The notes under the pieces: model-generated
Database searches by the model: none
What the model saw: the letters and a program-made list of their open reading frames with translations, nothing else
What the model was told of the DNA's origin: nothing
Program-made: the position numbers and the translations under genes
Origin: Ectocarpus siliculosus
Lineage: Eukaryota; Sar; Phaeophyceae; Ectocarpales; Ectocarpaceae
DNA length: 45,346 nt
Direction: 5' to 3'
NCBI GenBank assembly: GCA_000310025.1
Contig: FN649742.1
Location: 2,910,341 to 2,955,686 of the forward strand
Part shown: piece after piece, positions 12,337-24,699 of the stretch
How the letters are laid out: each line of letters begins with the position of its first letter
Position numbering within the stretch: position 1 is the stretch's first letter

Positions 12337-13293
12337 GTTGCGGAAGGCCACAGAAAAACACCAAACCCTAGCCGGGGCCCCTATGTACAACCTCACGCAG
12401 CTTATGCCCGCTCCCCTTTAGTACCGGACAGAGGTGATTCTTGAAGGTGGTCGTATGCATGGACAGCAGCGGCGAACTTCCACACGCGCCGCTTGCATTC
12501 GTGGGGTTTCGAACTGACTCTATCTTGACAGTGGCGGGGGGGGGGGTATGAACTCCTGACGCTAGATCCAGAACTTGTTGGCTGCTGGACTGGAGCAGGG
12601 ATGCACGAGCTCGTGCAACAACGACGGCAATAGGAGAGACTATAGGCAGTCCGTGCGCGTGGGTGGGTGCCTGCCAGCGTTTGCGCGGCTTTCCATCCAG
12701 GCTTCAACCGCGAGAAACGCGGTGTTCCTCTCCTGCACCCACTGCTGTGCGTGGTGTGCATGGTAAGAGCAAAGTGTTCGTTCTGAAGAAGGGACCGGTA
12801 TTATGTGGTGGTCCGTTGCAACACCGCAACACCGAACGTCGAAATGTGGAATCCACCATTTGCGGGAGCTGATTAGCGGAGCAAGGTGCGAACTGCGAAC
12901 TGCGAACTGCGAAAAAGTGATAGGGTAGAACCTGTTGGGTTTACTTGTTGAATATGTTCCCGCTCGGGGTGGTCTATGTGGCAGTTGTGCCGCACCGGCG
13001 GCTGATGTATGGGGCCAATGTACAGGCAGTATGCATATCTTCGATCTTCGAGGACACCAGGCGCCGCGCGGTAAGACTACTCTGTACATCTTGTGCATGA
13101 CCCTCGTCCTGCTCACTCCTGGTAAGAATTTCAACATATGCCCACCCATTTCAAGACGACCCCCGGATGGGTAGCAGTTCTTCTGATGTATGATGTTATA
13201 TATATACTTACAGGATGGTCGTCGTGACGTGACACATTTCTTGTTATTAGTATGGAAAAAAATAAAAAAAAAATGGCTGTGATAATTTTTTTC

Positions 13294-13912
13294 GTACAGC
13301 GGTATGGACCAGACGCCGACTGTACATAGAAGTTGGCGAGTGTCGACTGAGTTGTGTTGTGACGGCATCTTCCACGCACTTCTGCCAGTGCTGGTTTGTT
13401 GATTGGAGTCTTGTAGGTCGAGATACAGCAGTGGGATTCTCGGGTTGTGGAGGCAAAAGTGAACCAGAGCAAAAAATTTCATGCATAGCCATAGCTCGAT
13501 TACTGCTGCTGTGTTTTTGCTACAGCAGTATGGACTAGACGCCGAACGACGTCCGCGTGCTACAAGTACCGCAACGACCTAACGGGATGGGATACTTCCT
13601 GCCACGGCGAACCATAGTACAATGCGATGCAAACATCCGTTCGTGTGTCGCGCGGCTGCCACATGTGTCGACGACAGGTACACGTAGAGCTCTCGCCATG
13701 TTGTCGTTACCGCGCAGGAGGACCCCTCGGAGATGTTCCACATGGTGCTACAACGACAGCAGTACTACTGTACATAGATGTCGTAGGAGAGTGGAGTTGT
13801 GCTGTCACGGCATCTCCCACGCACTCTCCTACCGGTGCTTGTGTCGATTGGAGTCTTGTAGGCCGAAATACAAGAGTGGGTTGGACTCTCGGGTTGTGGA
13901 AGCAAACCTGCC
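13294..13912 (+). repeat. Pair of imperfect direct repeats of about 160 bp
   Basis: About 13,294-13,452 and 13,745-13,912 share ACTGTACATAGA, a GTTGTG..GTCACGGCATCT.CCACGCACT segment, GATTGGAGTCTTGTAGG and TCTCGGGTTGTGGA. They lie in the spacer between genes B and A; no gene was recognised in them. Confidence 0.6.
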
Positions 13913-14100
13913 TGCAACAACAGAGAAGGCGGTGTTCTATTTACTATAATAGAGTATCCCGCTCAACTTTTTTTTTTTTTCGCGGCATGTCGTCGCATAT
14001 TTCTATGCCACTGCCGAAAAAGACCGCTGGATCTTTTGCGCAGTAAATCTTTTGCATTTATCATTTTACACTGAACGACGCAGGACGGGTCGACCTTCAT

Positions 14101-14160
14101 CGTTGTTGTTGTTGCTGTTGTCTCCACATTAAAAACCGTTCCGACGTCCTCCTCGATACT
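14101..14160 (-). repeat. (AAC)n-tailed short element, copy 1
   Basis: On the plus strand (GTT)n, interrupted by GCT, runs into TCTCCACATTAAAAACCGTT. Read on the minus strand this is a unique 3' end followed by an (AAC)n tail, as in SINE/LINE-type retroelements. It is the shortest of five copies. Confidence 0.5.
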
Positions 14161-16486
14161 TGTGGACTACCTGTTGGAAATTGTGGGAATCCCTTCATTC
14201 TGAGAGAGAACCATAGGTCGCCATCCGGCCTTTTCTTTTTTTGTATGCACTTTTCTTCTTGTGAAGTCTTGACGTTGTGCGCTTGCCATCGTCGCCGCGT
14301 AAGTGTTTGTGTCTTCAAACCTTCTCAGCCGGCCTTCAAACTTCTTGTTGATAAGTCTCCGTGTGGTAACTTCTCCGCGCATGAGTCATATGCAGCTATG
14401 ACCTGCGCTTTGACTTTCACGATGGGTATTTTACCTCCCCGTCTTGCGTTGGTGAGTACCTGCGGCGATATATATACAGAAGGATCGCTCCACGACGCAA
14501 ACGTCGACGTCTCCGTTCTTTTTTTGTTCCCTTCGCACTCCATCCTTGCCGCGGTTTTCACCCCGAGTTCGAACGTGGGGTGCAATTTCCTCTCTTCGTA
14601 CCTTCCTCGTCGGCCTTCTCCGTCGTTGTGTACATAATGTGTACCTCCATTTTTCGGCTTTTCGATTCCGACAGACAACACTACGGACTGACATGTTCCG
14701 TTCACCCCCGACGGGACCGCGCGCTCGTCGAGTGCCGAAATTCTTCATCACTTCCTTGCCTCTCCCAACACCGCGTGCCTTCTTCCCGCCTTTACAAATC
14801 CTCTCCCCTTCTTCTCCTTCTTTCCGTCCTCCCGGACATTCACCACCATCCGTCCTGGATGTTGGCCCACAGCCCCATTGGGGGGCGGGGGGCCAATCCT
14901 TAACCCTTGTTCATACTAATGTCAGTGCGGTTGCCTTTTCAGCAACAATACTTTGAATTTTCGGACCTGGGAGCAGTGTGGCATTAAAAAACTACGAAGC
15001 TCCTCTAGCATGTCTATGCATATATTTTGCACAGCCTGACTACCAAACTGCCTTGTTGGGCCTGTTAACCACAGGGCGCGATATATCGTTGTAGATATGT
15101 ATGTGGTGCTCAGCTGCGACCCACCCGTAGAAACAGCAGTCAGTTTCCGCAACTGCTGAGAATCCATCGTTGCTACAACAGCAGAAAAAATGAAAAAAAT
15201 TCGGTCCGGATTCTTTGTTCATCTTTGGTCGTGGAGACAAGTTCTTATGTTCTGCAGAATGGAACGAACCGTACTCCGAAGTGGATGGTTTGATATGTTG
15301 TGCGGGGGAGTACGAAAGTACTTCATGATACATGTATTCAGCAAGCAAGCATAGCTTGGGGATAGACACCCAAAAGAGTGAAGATTCGGGGAAGGATCTT
15401 TTGTACTGAGGTCACAACTCGTGATGTGAAGACAAAACACCAGCGACGGCAAAGTGTGTGATCTTGCACACAATGCGTCTATAGTAACGATGCGGACCTC
15501 CAATCCTAAACGCAGTCGTGATCTTGAAGAGAGGAAGGGGGGTAGCTGTGCTTCGAAAGTTCTCTAGCCTCGCTTAGTGAAGCCCGCGTGGAATTTTGAC
15601 TGCTCGTTTAGCGGACGGACGAAGTAGTCCTCTTACTCGTCATGTACGACACTACTAGCCGAATCAACTGCTGCTGTACATTGTCGATCGGGCTTTGCAC
15701 GGGTCTCGCTCCTTGCACGGTGTAACACGGCTCATCAGTCTCACAGTCGGTTAAAGAACTAGCTGAGCGTGTGAATACATCTTGGTTCTCCCACCTCACA
15801 CTGGCATTTGGTTGTTAGACCATCGAGAGATACGTGACAGCAAAAGAGAGAACGGTCTCAACGTCGCACTCCGTCTGAACAACATACATGCCGTCCAGAT
15901 CAAATGCAAAGGAAAAAGTCGTCCTTGTTGTCACGCCGGAAACCGTCGCCACGCCAGGAACAACACCGAAACGAAAAAGAAGTAGGAAATCGTGTGGCCC
16001 TGGATACGGGCGTGAGCTCGAGTTTCATCTCCACAGAAGCTAGAGCAGTAGAGCGTTTTGCAACCTGAGTTGTTCAAATGCCTTTCGGAGGACCATGTTC
16101 CGCTCGCTCCTACCCTTCTACCATCTGCCCCTGCTGGGCACGTACACACCAAGCCGATAGATGAGCAATCAATCTGCAAACAAACAACGCATGACCTCTG
16201 ACCACGCCTGTGCGTTTGGGAACAAACACAAGCGACGCCTAGAGACCCCCATGTCCCACACAAGAGACGTCGAGTTAAGGGAAACACCCAACGCACTTTA
16301 GGCTACACGATGGCACCGCAACGACCACAACAGATAGCGGCTCATGTACACAATTCCATAGCGAGCGCAATTCTATTCAACACCGCTGCGAGACAAATTA
16401 AGCATCTACGGACCACCAAATGTTTGTAAGACACATCTAAGAGGCACAATCCCTTCCTCTGATGTCGACAGCGTCGGTTCGGGCGA

Positions 16487-19400
16487 CTACGTTCCGCAGG
16501 GTGTACCGGTGGTGGTGATGCCACCGTCGAGGAGGAGCATTTGTCCGCACATCTGGCTGGAGGACGGGCTGACAAGGTACACCACGCCGTGTGCCATCTC
16601 CCAGGGCTCAGCGAAGCGGCCGAGAGGGGTGCGGTCGATCATGGGGTCGCCCTTCTCCGGCTCGCTGCGAGAAAGCATTATGATGAAGCACGTAGCAAGA
16701 CAAGAGGGGACGCGGAGGGGGGAGCGTGGGGGACGAATACGTGAGAGCGAAGACGAAAAAAGGTGCATCACCATCCACAAGGCGAATACGGAGAACGCAG
16801 AGGGACCCGACTTAGCCAGTTTTTCAACTCCTGCACACACGGGTGGATAACTTCTTCAACACCTATGACTGGTCTACACGCAATGTTGGATGTCATGTCT
16901 TTCGTAAACTTTACGTAAAAAGCAGCGTGGTCATTCATGTATGAAGAGCGTGCGGTAAGCAAGTTGCTGTGGCAGTATCTCTTAGCTCCGAACTCGCACT
17001 CGGGGTGGTATATGCAACTGTCGTCAGCCTGTGTGCGTTGGCGGATAGCACGATGGTGCGTCTTGCAAAGGTTTCCCCAGTGCCACTCCTTCTGCAGCGC
17101 GATTTCTCACTCGTCTCTCCTCTCACCCAGCGTGTCAGGCGAACCAATCACACGCAAACAACGGAGAGCTCAACATTACGTTGACACCGTCTTGTCGTTG
17201 TGGTGTGCAGTACACAGATACCGTTGTATACACGAGAGAGGGGCGGGGGCAGGTTACGGCGACTCACCCCCACGCCTTGGCGCCCATGTCGGTCAAGACG
17301 ATGGTGGGTCCGACGGTGTTGCAGTTGATGTCGTACTTGGACCACTCGGCGCTCATCACCTTGACCCCCAGTAACCAAACACAGCAAAAGGACGTACCGA
17401 GGGGGTGAGAAAAGAGGAAGGCGATGATGTGTGCAGGCACGCATCGTTTTGACTACAAGCAACCATTTACTGCACTCCGGCGTACACAGTTTATTTCATC
17501 AACTCATGCGTACCCATCTCAGCAGTAGTGGTTCAGCATAAAACAGCCAGAATGAAAAGAGCAGACCGAGGCCTATGAGCAGCATGCGGCGCCATTCTTG
17601 TATACGAAGATCTCGCTCCAGCACACCGTGCTCCGTCAACTTTATAAAGTGAGGCCACGACAACCAAAAACGAAGCTCCCCTCAAACACGAATAGAACCT
17701 CTACAGGCGCAAGGATCGATACTAAATGTCTCGAAACGGACAGATTGGATACAGTTTCACGAACCATATCGTCCATGACTACTTCTGCTACGGTGCCTGT
17801 TTCTCTCCATTTGATCTGCAGATACATTTCTACATGAAAACGCTGCACACCTACTGAGTACGGAGCGCTCTCGCGAAACACACCGAACGTGCTACACACC
17901 AAGGCCACATACCAGGCCATCACGAATAAATCGTACACGGGCACCTTACCTGTTGGGTATCTAGAAATGCCTCGTTGGATGCCCACTTCCCCTCCTGTTT
18001 CTCTCTAGCTTTCACTGTGGTCAATCCATGTCTGGCTCACCTTAGTGAGGCCTTGGATGGCGGCCTTGCTGGTGCAGTACGCCGCGTGGTCGTGCAGCGC
18101 GAAGAGGGACGCCGTGCTCGAGGTGCTGACGATCTTTCCTCCCTGGCCGCGCGCGATCATCCTCTTGGCGCATTCCTGGGCCATGATGAAGGGTGCCCTG
18201 ACGTTCACCTGATGCACAAGAGAAAAGTGGGGAAAACAGTCAGATTGTCTCCTGCCACACTTCATGTTTTACCAATAGACTGTGAAAGAACACCTCCCTG
18301 GGAATCATTTTTCAGGTCTTCCGACATCGGTTTTGTTAACAAACTTCCCACTCTAGCCCCCGCAACTCTTCTCTGGGACTCCTTTGAATAGACCCAAGCC
18401 TGAACAATGGCAGGAAAACCAACACCGTGAGAATACGAAGCCCCCCCCCTGGTGAGGCTGTACCAAAACGTGAAGAACTGAACCGCCCCAAGCACAGCGG
18501 TATGTTCGAGCCTTTCAATAGTGCCATCCTCAACCGCCGTCTCATGAGCAACCACCGACCTTCGACGTTCGAGAGCTTATCACGCTGTGCGAGGGTTGGA
18601 TGCTGGATGTATCACACCAATCGCAACATGAAAAAACTCAATAGGCCCTTCTGTCACAGGTATTTTGATCCCAGTTTACTCACGTTCATGGTCCAGTCCC
18701 AGTCTTCCACGGATGCTTCAAGGATTGGCGCGATGGTGGCCACACCAGCTGGAAAACGACCGCGCACGGGGGGGGGGGGGGGTTAGCATCGTGAACAAAA
18801 AATCATCCGTGTCAGGTGTCACGCAACCAAAGAAACATGAGTGATACATGGTTCCGTAGACAGGCCATGAAAACTAAAGAGGATCCAAGAGGTATTTTTC
18901 ACGCTGTTGCGAGGTAGAAACTTGACAGCCCTCTGTGTATAAGCTTGCCCTAGTCCGTCAGATTTCGACTGAGGAATCGTTTGTCTCAGAAACTGTGCGG
19001 GATATTCCTAGATCCAGTCTTCGGGATACGATGAATTTGGCGAGCACGACGAGAAATTGGATATTGAAAATTGTCGCTCGAAAGCAAGCGAAAGGTAGAA
19101 GATGACGGTGGTTCTGAAGGGCGAAATCAAATCCTGCACATGCGCTGAGTTTAAAGAATCCAAGCGTTGGATCTGTCCAACGTTCAATTCAAGTGCCCCT
19201 AGGTGTCAACTCTGAATTTCAAACGGGCTTTACTATTTTGTACTCTGTTGTTATTATCGCGAGAAGGGCGAGCCGTCCCTTTTCCCCGTCGACCGCGAAG
19301 TCAAAACCGTCAACGCTCACGAATCAATCGTTTCCCACAGAATATTGCAGAGGCGGTCTCAGTCTAGAGAGAATTGAACTGCCTACTGTACTATAGATAT

Positions 19401-20567
19401 TTAGCATGCTTACAAGGCTAACCGCAGACCACCGGGGCAGACCATGCTCCACATCAGGGTACCTACAGCAGTACCTCTCCAGTGTCATGTGGGAGGTTCA
19501 AGTTCAACCCTTATCCTCGGAAAATGCTGGGGGAGGCGGCAGGGAAGCCAAACACAACGAAATGCCAACATGGGTGTGAATTTGTGCGTGTGTGAGCGGG
19601 CGACCACTCCACCCAACTAGTCTAGTCCGTTACTCTGCTGTAAATATTTAGTAATGTTGTAGATCAACCTGCTATTATACAAGACAAGTAATGCATAGCA
19701 GACATGTGCATTCGCATATGCATATATATATGTACGAGGTTCACCATTACATACATCAACCACCGGGGCGACCGGCTTATTCCGGGAAATTTGGACACGG
19801 ATTTTTTTCCTGAGGAAAAGCCCGGATTCTTGGTCCACGCTGAAGTTTAAAATACTGTGGGCGAGCGTCGGATGGAATGAGAAATCAGACCGGCGCCGCC
19901 ACTCGTTGTTTTCGCGGGAAAAAGAAAAAAAAGTTGTACATATGCGCGCAGCAGACGGGAGGAGGAACCTAAAAGAAGCTTCGGAAGAACATCAGCCATG
20001 ATGGTGCTCATCCCTGCATCGCACCTGAGGCCACTACGGCCCCGCAATGAGCTACCCACATCGGGTTGTCCTTTGCATGATAGTGACAAAGTGTGGCTAG
20101 CACTCGGGTGGCGGGCGGATGGACTGCTCAGCCGTTGCTTGTCTCGAGCTCTTCGCGTGGCTCGGAAAAAGAGCGGCACGTGCCCAGAACAACAACACTA
20201 TCGAGCCCTCCCCAAAGGCGTGGTAGATTTAGACCGTGACGGTGAGCAGCATTCCGGGGGGATTCTACCCATGTCCTTACTGCGGGCCCTGAGCTGCGGC
20301 GTGGTCGATCCGCGCATTGCTGCCCATGGGGGCTGTGATTTGTATGATTGACTCACCGTTGTTGACCAGGATATCCGCACAGCCGCCGGCCCACTCGTTG
20401 GCCTCCACCGCTGCCTGCCGGATGGCATCCGTGCTCGACAGGTCGATGGAGATGAAGGTGGTCTTGTCGACCGGCAGCTTCCTCTCCTCCAGGAGGGGGA
20501 CGAGCTTGTCGTACTTGGAGCGGCTCCTCGCAAGCACCGCCACGGAAGCCCCAGCCTGGAGCTGTGC

Positions 20568-20622
<55 letters not shown>

Positions 20623-21166
20623 ACACACAGATAGGAACATGCGGTAGAGGAAGGAGGAAAACACGCAATGCTTAGAGTAGAACTCCCTCGACTGGACGAG
20701 GGTTCCACGTTCCACAACTCCCAAAGTTTGTTCGGATCGGCGTGGAACTCATGTACTACTCGGAGCATTATATTTATTTGATATTGCCCACCTCTATGGA
20801 ATTTCGCCTTTGTTTTGCTAAGGATCCATATTCAAAAAGGCATAAAACTCGATCTATCTCTACCCGATTTCTAGGAAGTTGGTGAGGACGTACGTTGTTA
20901 CTGGATGGGAAAAGTCACACGGGTTCGAGTCCTGGTGCTGTAAGTTTTTGTTTCCTGCCGTGCGCTTCATCTATTTTGTTAATCTCCCCGATTTTTCACC
21001 GAAAATCGGGCCAAAAATCAGTCCGCTGCCTCTTTCTCACCAAGGCAATTGTGATCGCGGCCCCGATGCCCGCGCTTCCGCCCGTGACAATGGCCGTCTT
21101 GCCTGCGAGCATGTCGCTCCGCCACGGGAAAGCCGGCTCCGCGGGTGCTGCTCTTCCAGTAGGCAT
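16487..21166 (-). CDS. Short-chain dehydrogenase/reductase B (L-xylulose reductase-like), no presequence
   Basis: Exons 21166-21041, 20561-20357, 18748-18684, 18208-18041, 17359-17268 and 16664-16487 total 834 nt (277 aa, stop TAG at 16487-16489). The protein starts MPTGRAAPAEPAFPWRSDML, so the enzyme core begins almost at once and a cytosolic location is likely. TGGSAGIG is at residues 28-35, NNAG at 109-112, and the catalytic set is N134, S163, Y176 and K180. GPTIVLTDMGAKAWG and PLGRFAEPWEMAHG follow the L-xylulose reductase-type C-terminal pattern. ARSRSK points to NADP(H). Exon lengths and phases equal those of gene A apart from exon 1, so A and B are old paralogs. A long (GA)n tract sits just inside intron 1 beside the exon 2 acceptor. 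On the coding strand it is a (CT)n polypyrimidine run. Structure confidence is high; the substrate is not deducible. Confidence 0.88.
20573..20629. repeat. (GA)n microsatellite followed by (AC)5 in intron 1 of B
   Basis: About 23 GA units run to 20,619, followed by ACACACACAC. On the coding strand it is (GT)n(CT)n directly before the exon 2 acceptor. Gene B' has only a short degenerate GA stretch at the same place (39,855-39,890). Confidence 0.9.
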
Positions 21167-21689
21167 GGTGTTTGGTACAGACGAGGCTTAAAGGACTTGG
21201 TTAGAAGAGAAGGAGAGGGAAGGGAGGCAGGGAGGAGTGAGTGTGGGAGGTGTGGGGTCTTGTTGTTTCTCGGATCGCGCGCATACAACCCGGGACATTG
21301 GGGAGCGGGCCAATACGGAAGATTAGTTGGTGGGTGATTTCAAAACAACACAACAGCAGCAGGCACAACACCCCGACAGGCCGACACTTCGGCGGAACTT
21401 CTTATTTTGTCGGGAAAACTGAGTCGAGAGGCCGGCACATTACATGCATAATAAAGTGCCATATCATAGACATAAAGAATGGTTGTTGCACTGCATGCGT
21501 ATAGTGTCAACTTACGTACGTACGTGATGTATACCCAAGGTCCACCAGGGCAGTGTTGATCGACCAGTCAGCCTATTTCATTTTTCTTGCTGCATCGGTA
21601 CATACAGCAGTAGAGACACAACACACGCATGAATGATTCTTCGCAGGATATCTTCGTCACAGACACACCAAAAGTGGCGCCGTTCTTAT

Positions 21690-22140
21690 TGCGTGCCACC
21701 AACTTGGTTCCACACAGAATGCGTTCGACGAAAATGTCTACTCTGTAGGTTTGTGGTCACTGGATGTCTCACGAACTTCGTGCAGCAACGACGACATGTA
21801 TCGAACCTCAAGGTGCCCTCGTCACACCCTGTCATGAGTGCATGCACTTTTGGACGGCTCACGTTTGCTTTTAGTGTTGTTTTGATGTTGTGGCGGCCAC
21901 GTGTGTGTGCTCTTCTTGCTGCGTGTACACAAAATTGGTACCGCCTGCATTTTGTTCGCGCCACGCAGCATGCGTTGCGACGGAATTCCTACAGAGTTGA
22001 GGCCACCACATGTCGAACGAACTTTGTTGCAGCAAAGACAGCGTGTACTGCACCCTTGCGTGCTATCGTCACGCCCTGTCATGGATGCACCTCACGACGG
22101 TTCACGTTTGGTTTTGGTGTTGCGACCACATGCATGCGTG
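21690..22140 (+). repeat. Two diverged tandem units of about 240 bp
   Basis: Both units contain ATGCGTT.CGACG, ACATGT.TCGAAC, CGTCAC.CCCTGTCATG, and CACGTTTG.TTTT followed by a GTGTTG or GTGTTGT. No protein family was recognised in either strand. Confidence 0.5.
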
Positions 22141-22243
22141 CGGCACCGATCACGAATGAATGAATAGTATATTATAGACTATCCGTCTACGGCATGTCGC
22201 TCTGCAACCCCGACTTCACTCCTTCCTGTCCTATCTACTGCTG

Positions 22244-22680
22244 TACTGTAGTGTACAATAACACCCAGTTTCGAACCGGCGTACAGATGCTGCCTGCAGC
22301 ATGACCTTGTTGTAAACCCGCATAGAATTCACCCACGATTACAACCTCGAACATCACGTCTGTCTGCCCACACCCTTGCTGCGGTATTCATGACAATCTA
22401 CTTTCTTCATACAATCTCCTCACAAAGAACAACTAACTGGCTCTATACAGCATTGCACGCCCGCCGGCCCTCTGTAAATACTTCGTGATACTTGTAGTGT
22501 ACAACAACACGCAGCTTCGAACCGGTGTAGGGATATTGCCTGTAGAGTCCTTGCTAGAAACCCGAATGGAGTCCACCTACATTTATTTATGTGCAACCTC
22601 GAACATACATACATGGCGTCTGCTCACGTCTGCTCCGCGGTAATCATCATGACGATCTCCTGACAAAACACAATTTATTT
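22244..22680 (+). repeat. Two diverged direct repeats of about 190 bp
   Basis: About 22,244-22,440 and 22,492-22,680 share GTAGTGTACAA.AACAC, TTCGAACCGG.GTA, AACCTCGAACAT and TGACGATCTCCT-like blocks. They lie in the spacer beyond gene B. Confidence 0.5.
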
Positions 22681-22882
22681 ACATTCACTGCCGCTGGCTC
22701 CGCTGGTTCCACAGCACTGTACGCCGGCCTTCAATCTGCCTTATTCGTAACTGTTCCTGCGCAGAGTCTGCATTATCCGTATTACTGCTGTTCTGTGACT
22801 ACAATGTATAGTCTACTGCTTGACAGCATCCTCCGTGCGACAGCGGCTGAAGATTCTCTGAGACGGATCCTATTCGATAAAA

Positions 22883-22926
22883 TTAGACCATCTGATCAGT
22901 CAACGTTGACTGATCAGATGATCTAA
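22883..22926. repeat. 44-bp near-perfect palindrome
   Basis: Two 22-bp arms meet at CAAC|GTTG with a single mismatch (arm core ATCTGATCAGTCAAC). The symmetry leaves no loop, so it could extrude as a cruciform or fold as a hairpin in RNA. Confidence 0.85.
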
Positions 22927-23552
22927 TAGATCCATCACGTACGTACGTACATACATGTAAATCATGTGCTAATAACCTATCTACTCGCCACAACAAGTAA
23001 AATATTTGAATTCCCCGCTGTTGGCACTACAACACGTTCCGTAACCCCCGCCTATACTATGTACACCAGACCACCCGTTGCTTCTTCTTCTTCTTCTTCT
23101 GCCGTTCCACCTGTTGTTGTATCTTCTGCCGTCCTAAATACATCCATTATCGACCCACATTTTCATCCAAAAGTAAGTAGACTTGACATCCATTGTTCAC
23201 TGTATGGCTCTGAAACACTGCCCGCCGGCCTTCAATGCGCGTATAGAAGACTTCGCGTCTGCGATATTTTGCATCAGATCCTTCGACATCTATCATCACA
23301 AATATCACACTGTCCAGACCTGGTGCTGCTGTAGACCAATCATGCCATGTAGGCTACATACATACCGAAACTCCGGAGTTTTCAGTTTTCCCCCCGGGGA
23401 GGGGATCATTTTTTTTTCTGAAACCAACCCCCCCGGGGGGGAATCGACGTACCGCGGAGGGTTAGTGTTTTTTTTTTCCAACGCTACCCCGGGGAGTTGT
23501 GCAACATAATGATGGTCCACACACCACACACATAGAGAGTGGCGAAACTGAG

Positions 23553-23900
23553 NNNNNNNNNNNNNNNNNNNNNNNNNNNNNNNNNNNNNNNNNNNNNNNN
23601 NNNNNNNNNNNNNNNNNNNNNNNNNNNNNNNNNNNNNNNNNNNNNNNNNNNNNNNNNNNNNNNNNNNNNNNNNNNNNNNNNNNNNNNNNNNNNNNNNNNN
23701 NNNNNNNNNNNNNNNNNNNNNNNNNNNNNNNNNNNNNNNNNNNNNNNNNNNNNNNNNNNNNNNNNNNNNNNNNNNNNNNNNNNNNNNNNNNNNNNNNNNN
23801 NNNNNNNNNNNNNNNNNNNNNNNNNNNNNNNNNNNNNNNNNNNNNNNNNNNNNNNNNNNNNNNNNNNNNNNNNNNNNNNNNNNNNNNNNNNNNNNNNNNN
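23553..23900. other. Assembly gap (348 N)
   Basis: Runs of N. The bases on both sides are the same sequence, CACCACACACA.AGAGAGTGG followed by CGAAACTGAG, so the gap lies in a tandem or duplicated repeat that the assembly could not span. Confidence 0.98.
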
Positions 23901-24699
23901 CACCACACACACAGAGAGTGGCGAAACTGAGAGGGATAAGGTTTTCGAGCAAGAGTTCAACAAGCAGAGGGAGGAGTAACGTAAGAGCAACGAAGGCGAA
24001 GAGAAAAAAGACAGCAAGAGGTACCATTGCCTAAGCTCATGCACAAGAATTCGCAGTTTGTCCGCAGGAATAAGCTATTTTTATGGTTCGGTTCTACCTT
24101 GAGTTGTGAGATCCAAAAATGAATACGATTATTTTTTCCCTTTGTGCACAAGGTTTCGTCAGCATGCTTGGTACGTTTCAGCTGACTCCAGGGACGATAA
24201 ATGCAAGAAATAGACAAGAAAACGAAAGCGTTTCACCCATAAAACAACGGCGAGGGCCAAGTGACAAACGGTTGTGGTGAGAACGCGTAGCTATCCCGGG
24301 AGACCCTGATGAAGACTCACTTTGTTCTTGTTCTCTTTCGTGTTATCTCTCAACACAGCAGTACACTTGCTGTTCCTAGCTCCGAAGATAGACTGAACGG
24401 AAGGGGGCACGGGCCGCTCCTTGCTGAGAGGGGGGATGCAATGGCTATATCCCCTGTTTAGCAATCATCCACAGAAGAAGTTGCAGTTCCCGCCAGATCT
24501 ACATAATATCTTGCCTGCCGTTAAGGTCCTTGTACTCAAATCTCATAGCACTAGCCCACCCTGGAGGTTCGTATATGCAGATACATGGAAACCCCAAGAT
24601 ATGACCAGGTCAAATCTAAAATTCGAAGATGAATCAAAGATGCGAAACTCCACAACTCAGCAATTCACCCTCCCACACACCTCTACATTAGATGGGCAA

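Larger units (their letters stand above)
12337..16486. other. Spacer between genes A and B
   Basis: Contains the upstream region of A, a triple GAACTGC-type 8-bp repeat at 12,888-12,912, a diverged direct repeat pair, an (AAC)n-tailed element and pyrimidine-rich DNA (14,500-14,900). No gene was recognised. Confidence 0.5.
10405..21630. repeat. Segmental duplication, first copy (genes A exons 1-3 and B)
   Basis: This block matches about 25,155-40,877 in the same order and orientation, through exons, introns and intergenic DNA. Matches readable by eye include introns 1-3 of A against A', the 3' flank of B (15,600-16,480) against that of B' (29,700-30,590), and the 5' flank of B (21,170-21,630) against that of B' (40,290-40,877). 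Sequence diverges in the spacers, for instance near 13,170-14,900. The left limit is inside intron 3 of gene A. Confidence 0.75.

Noticed and set aside
20879-20945. Possible tRNA: exact B-box-like GGTTCGAGTCC with an A-box-like TGGTGAGGACG upstream
   Set aside because: No acceptor stem pairs with the 3' side and the T-stem has mismatches. At most it is a tRNA-derived relic.
23305-24044. Several long open frames across the gap
   Set aside because: They consist mostly of undetermined residues from the N run.
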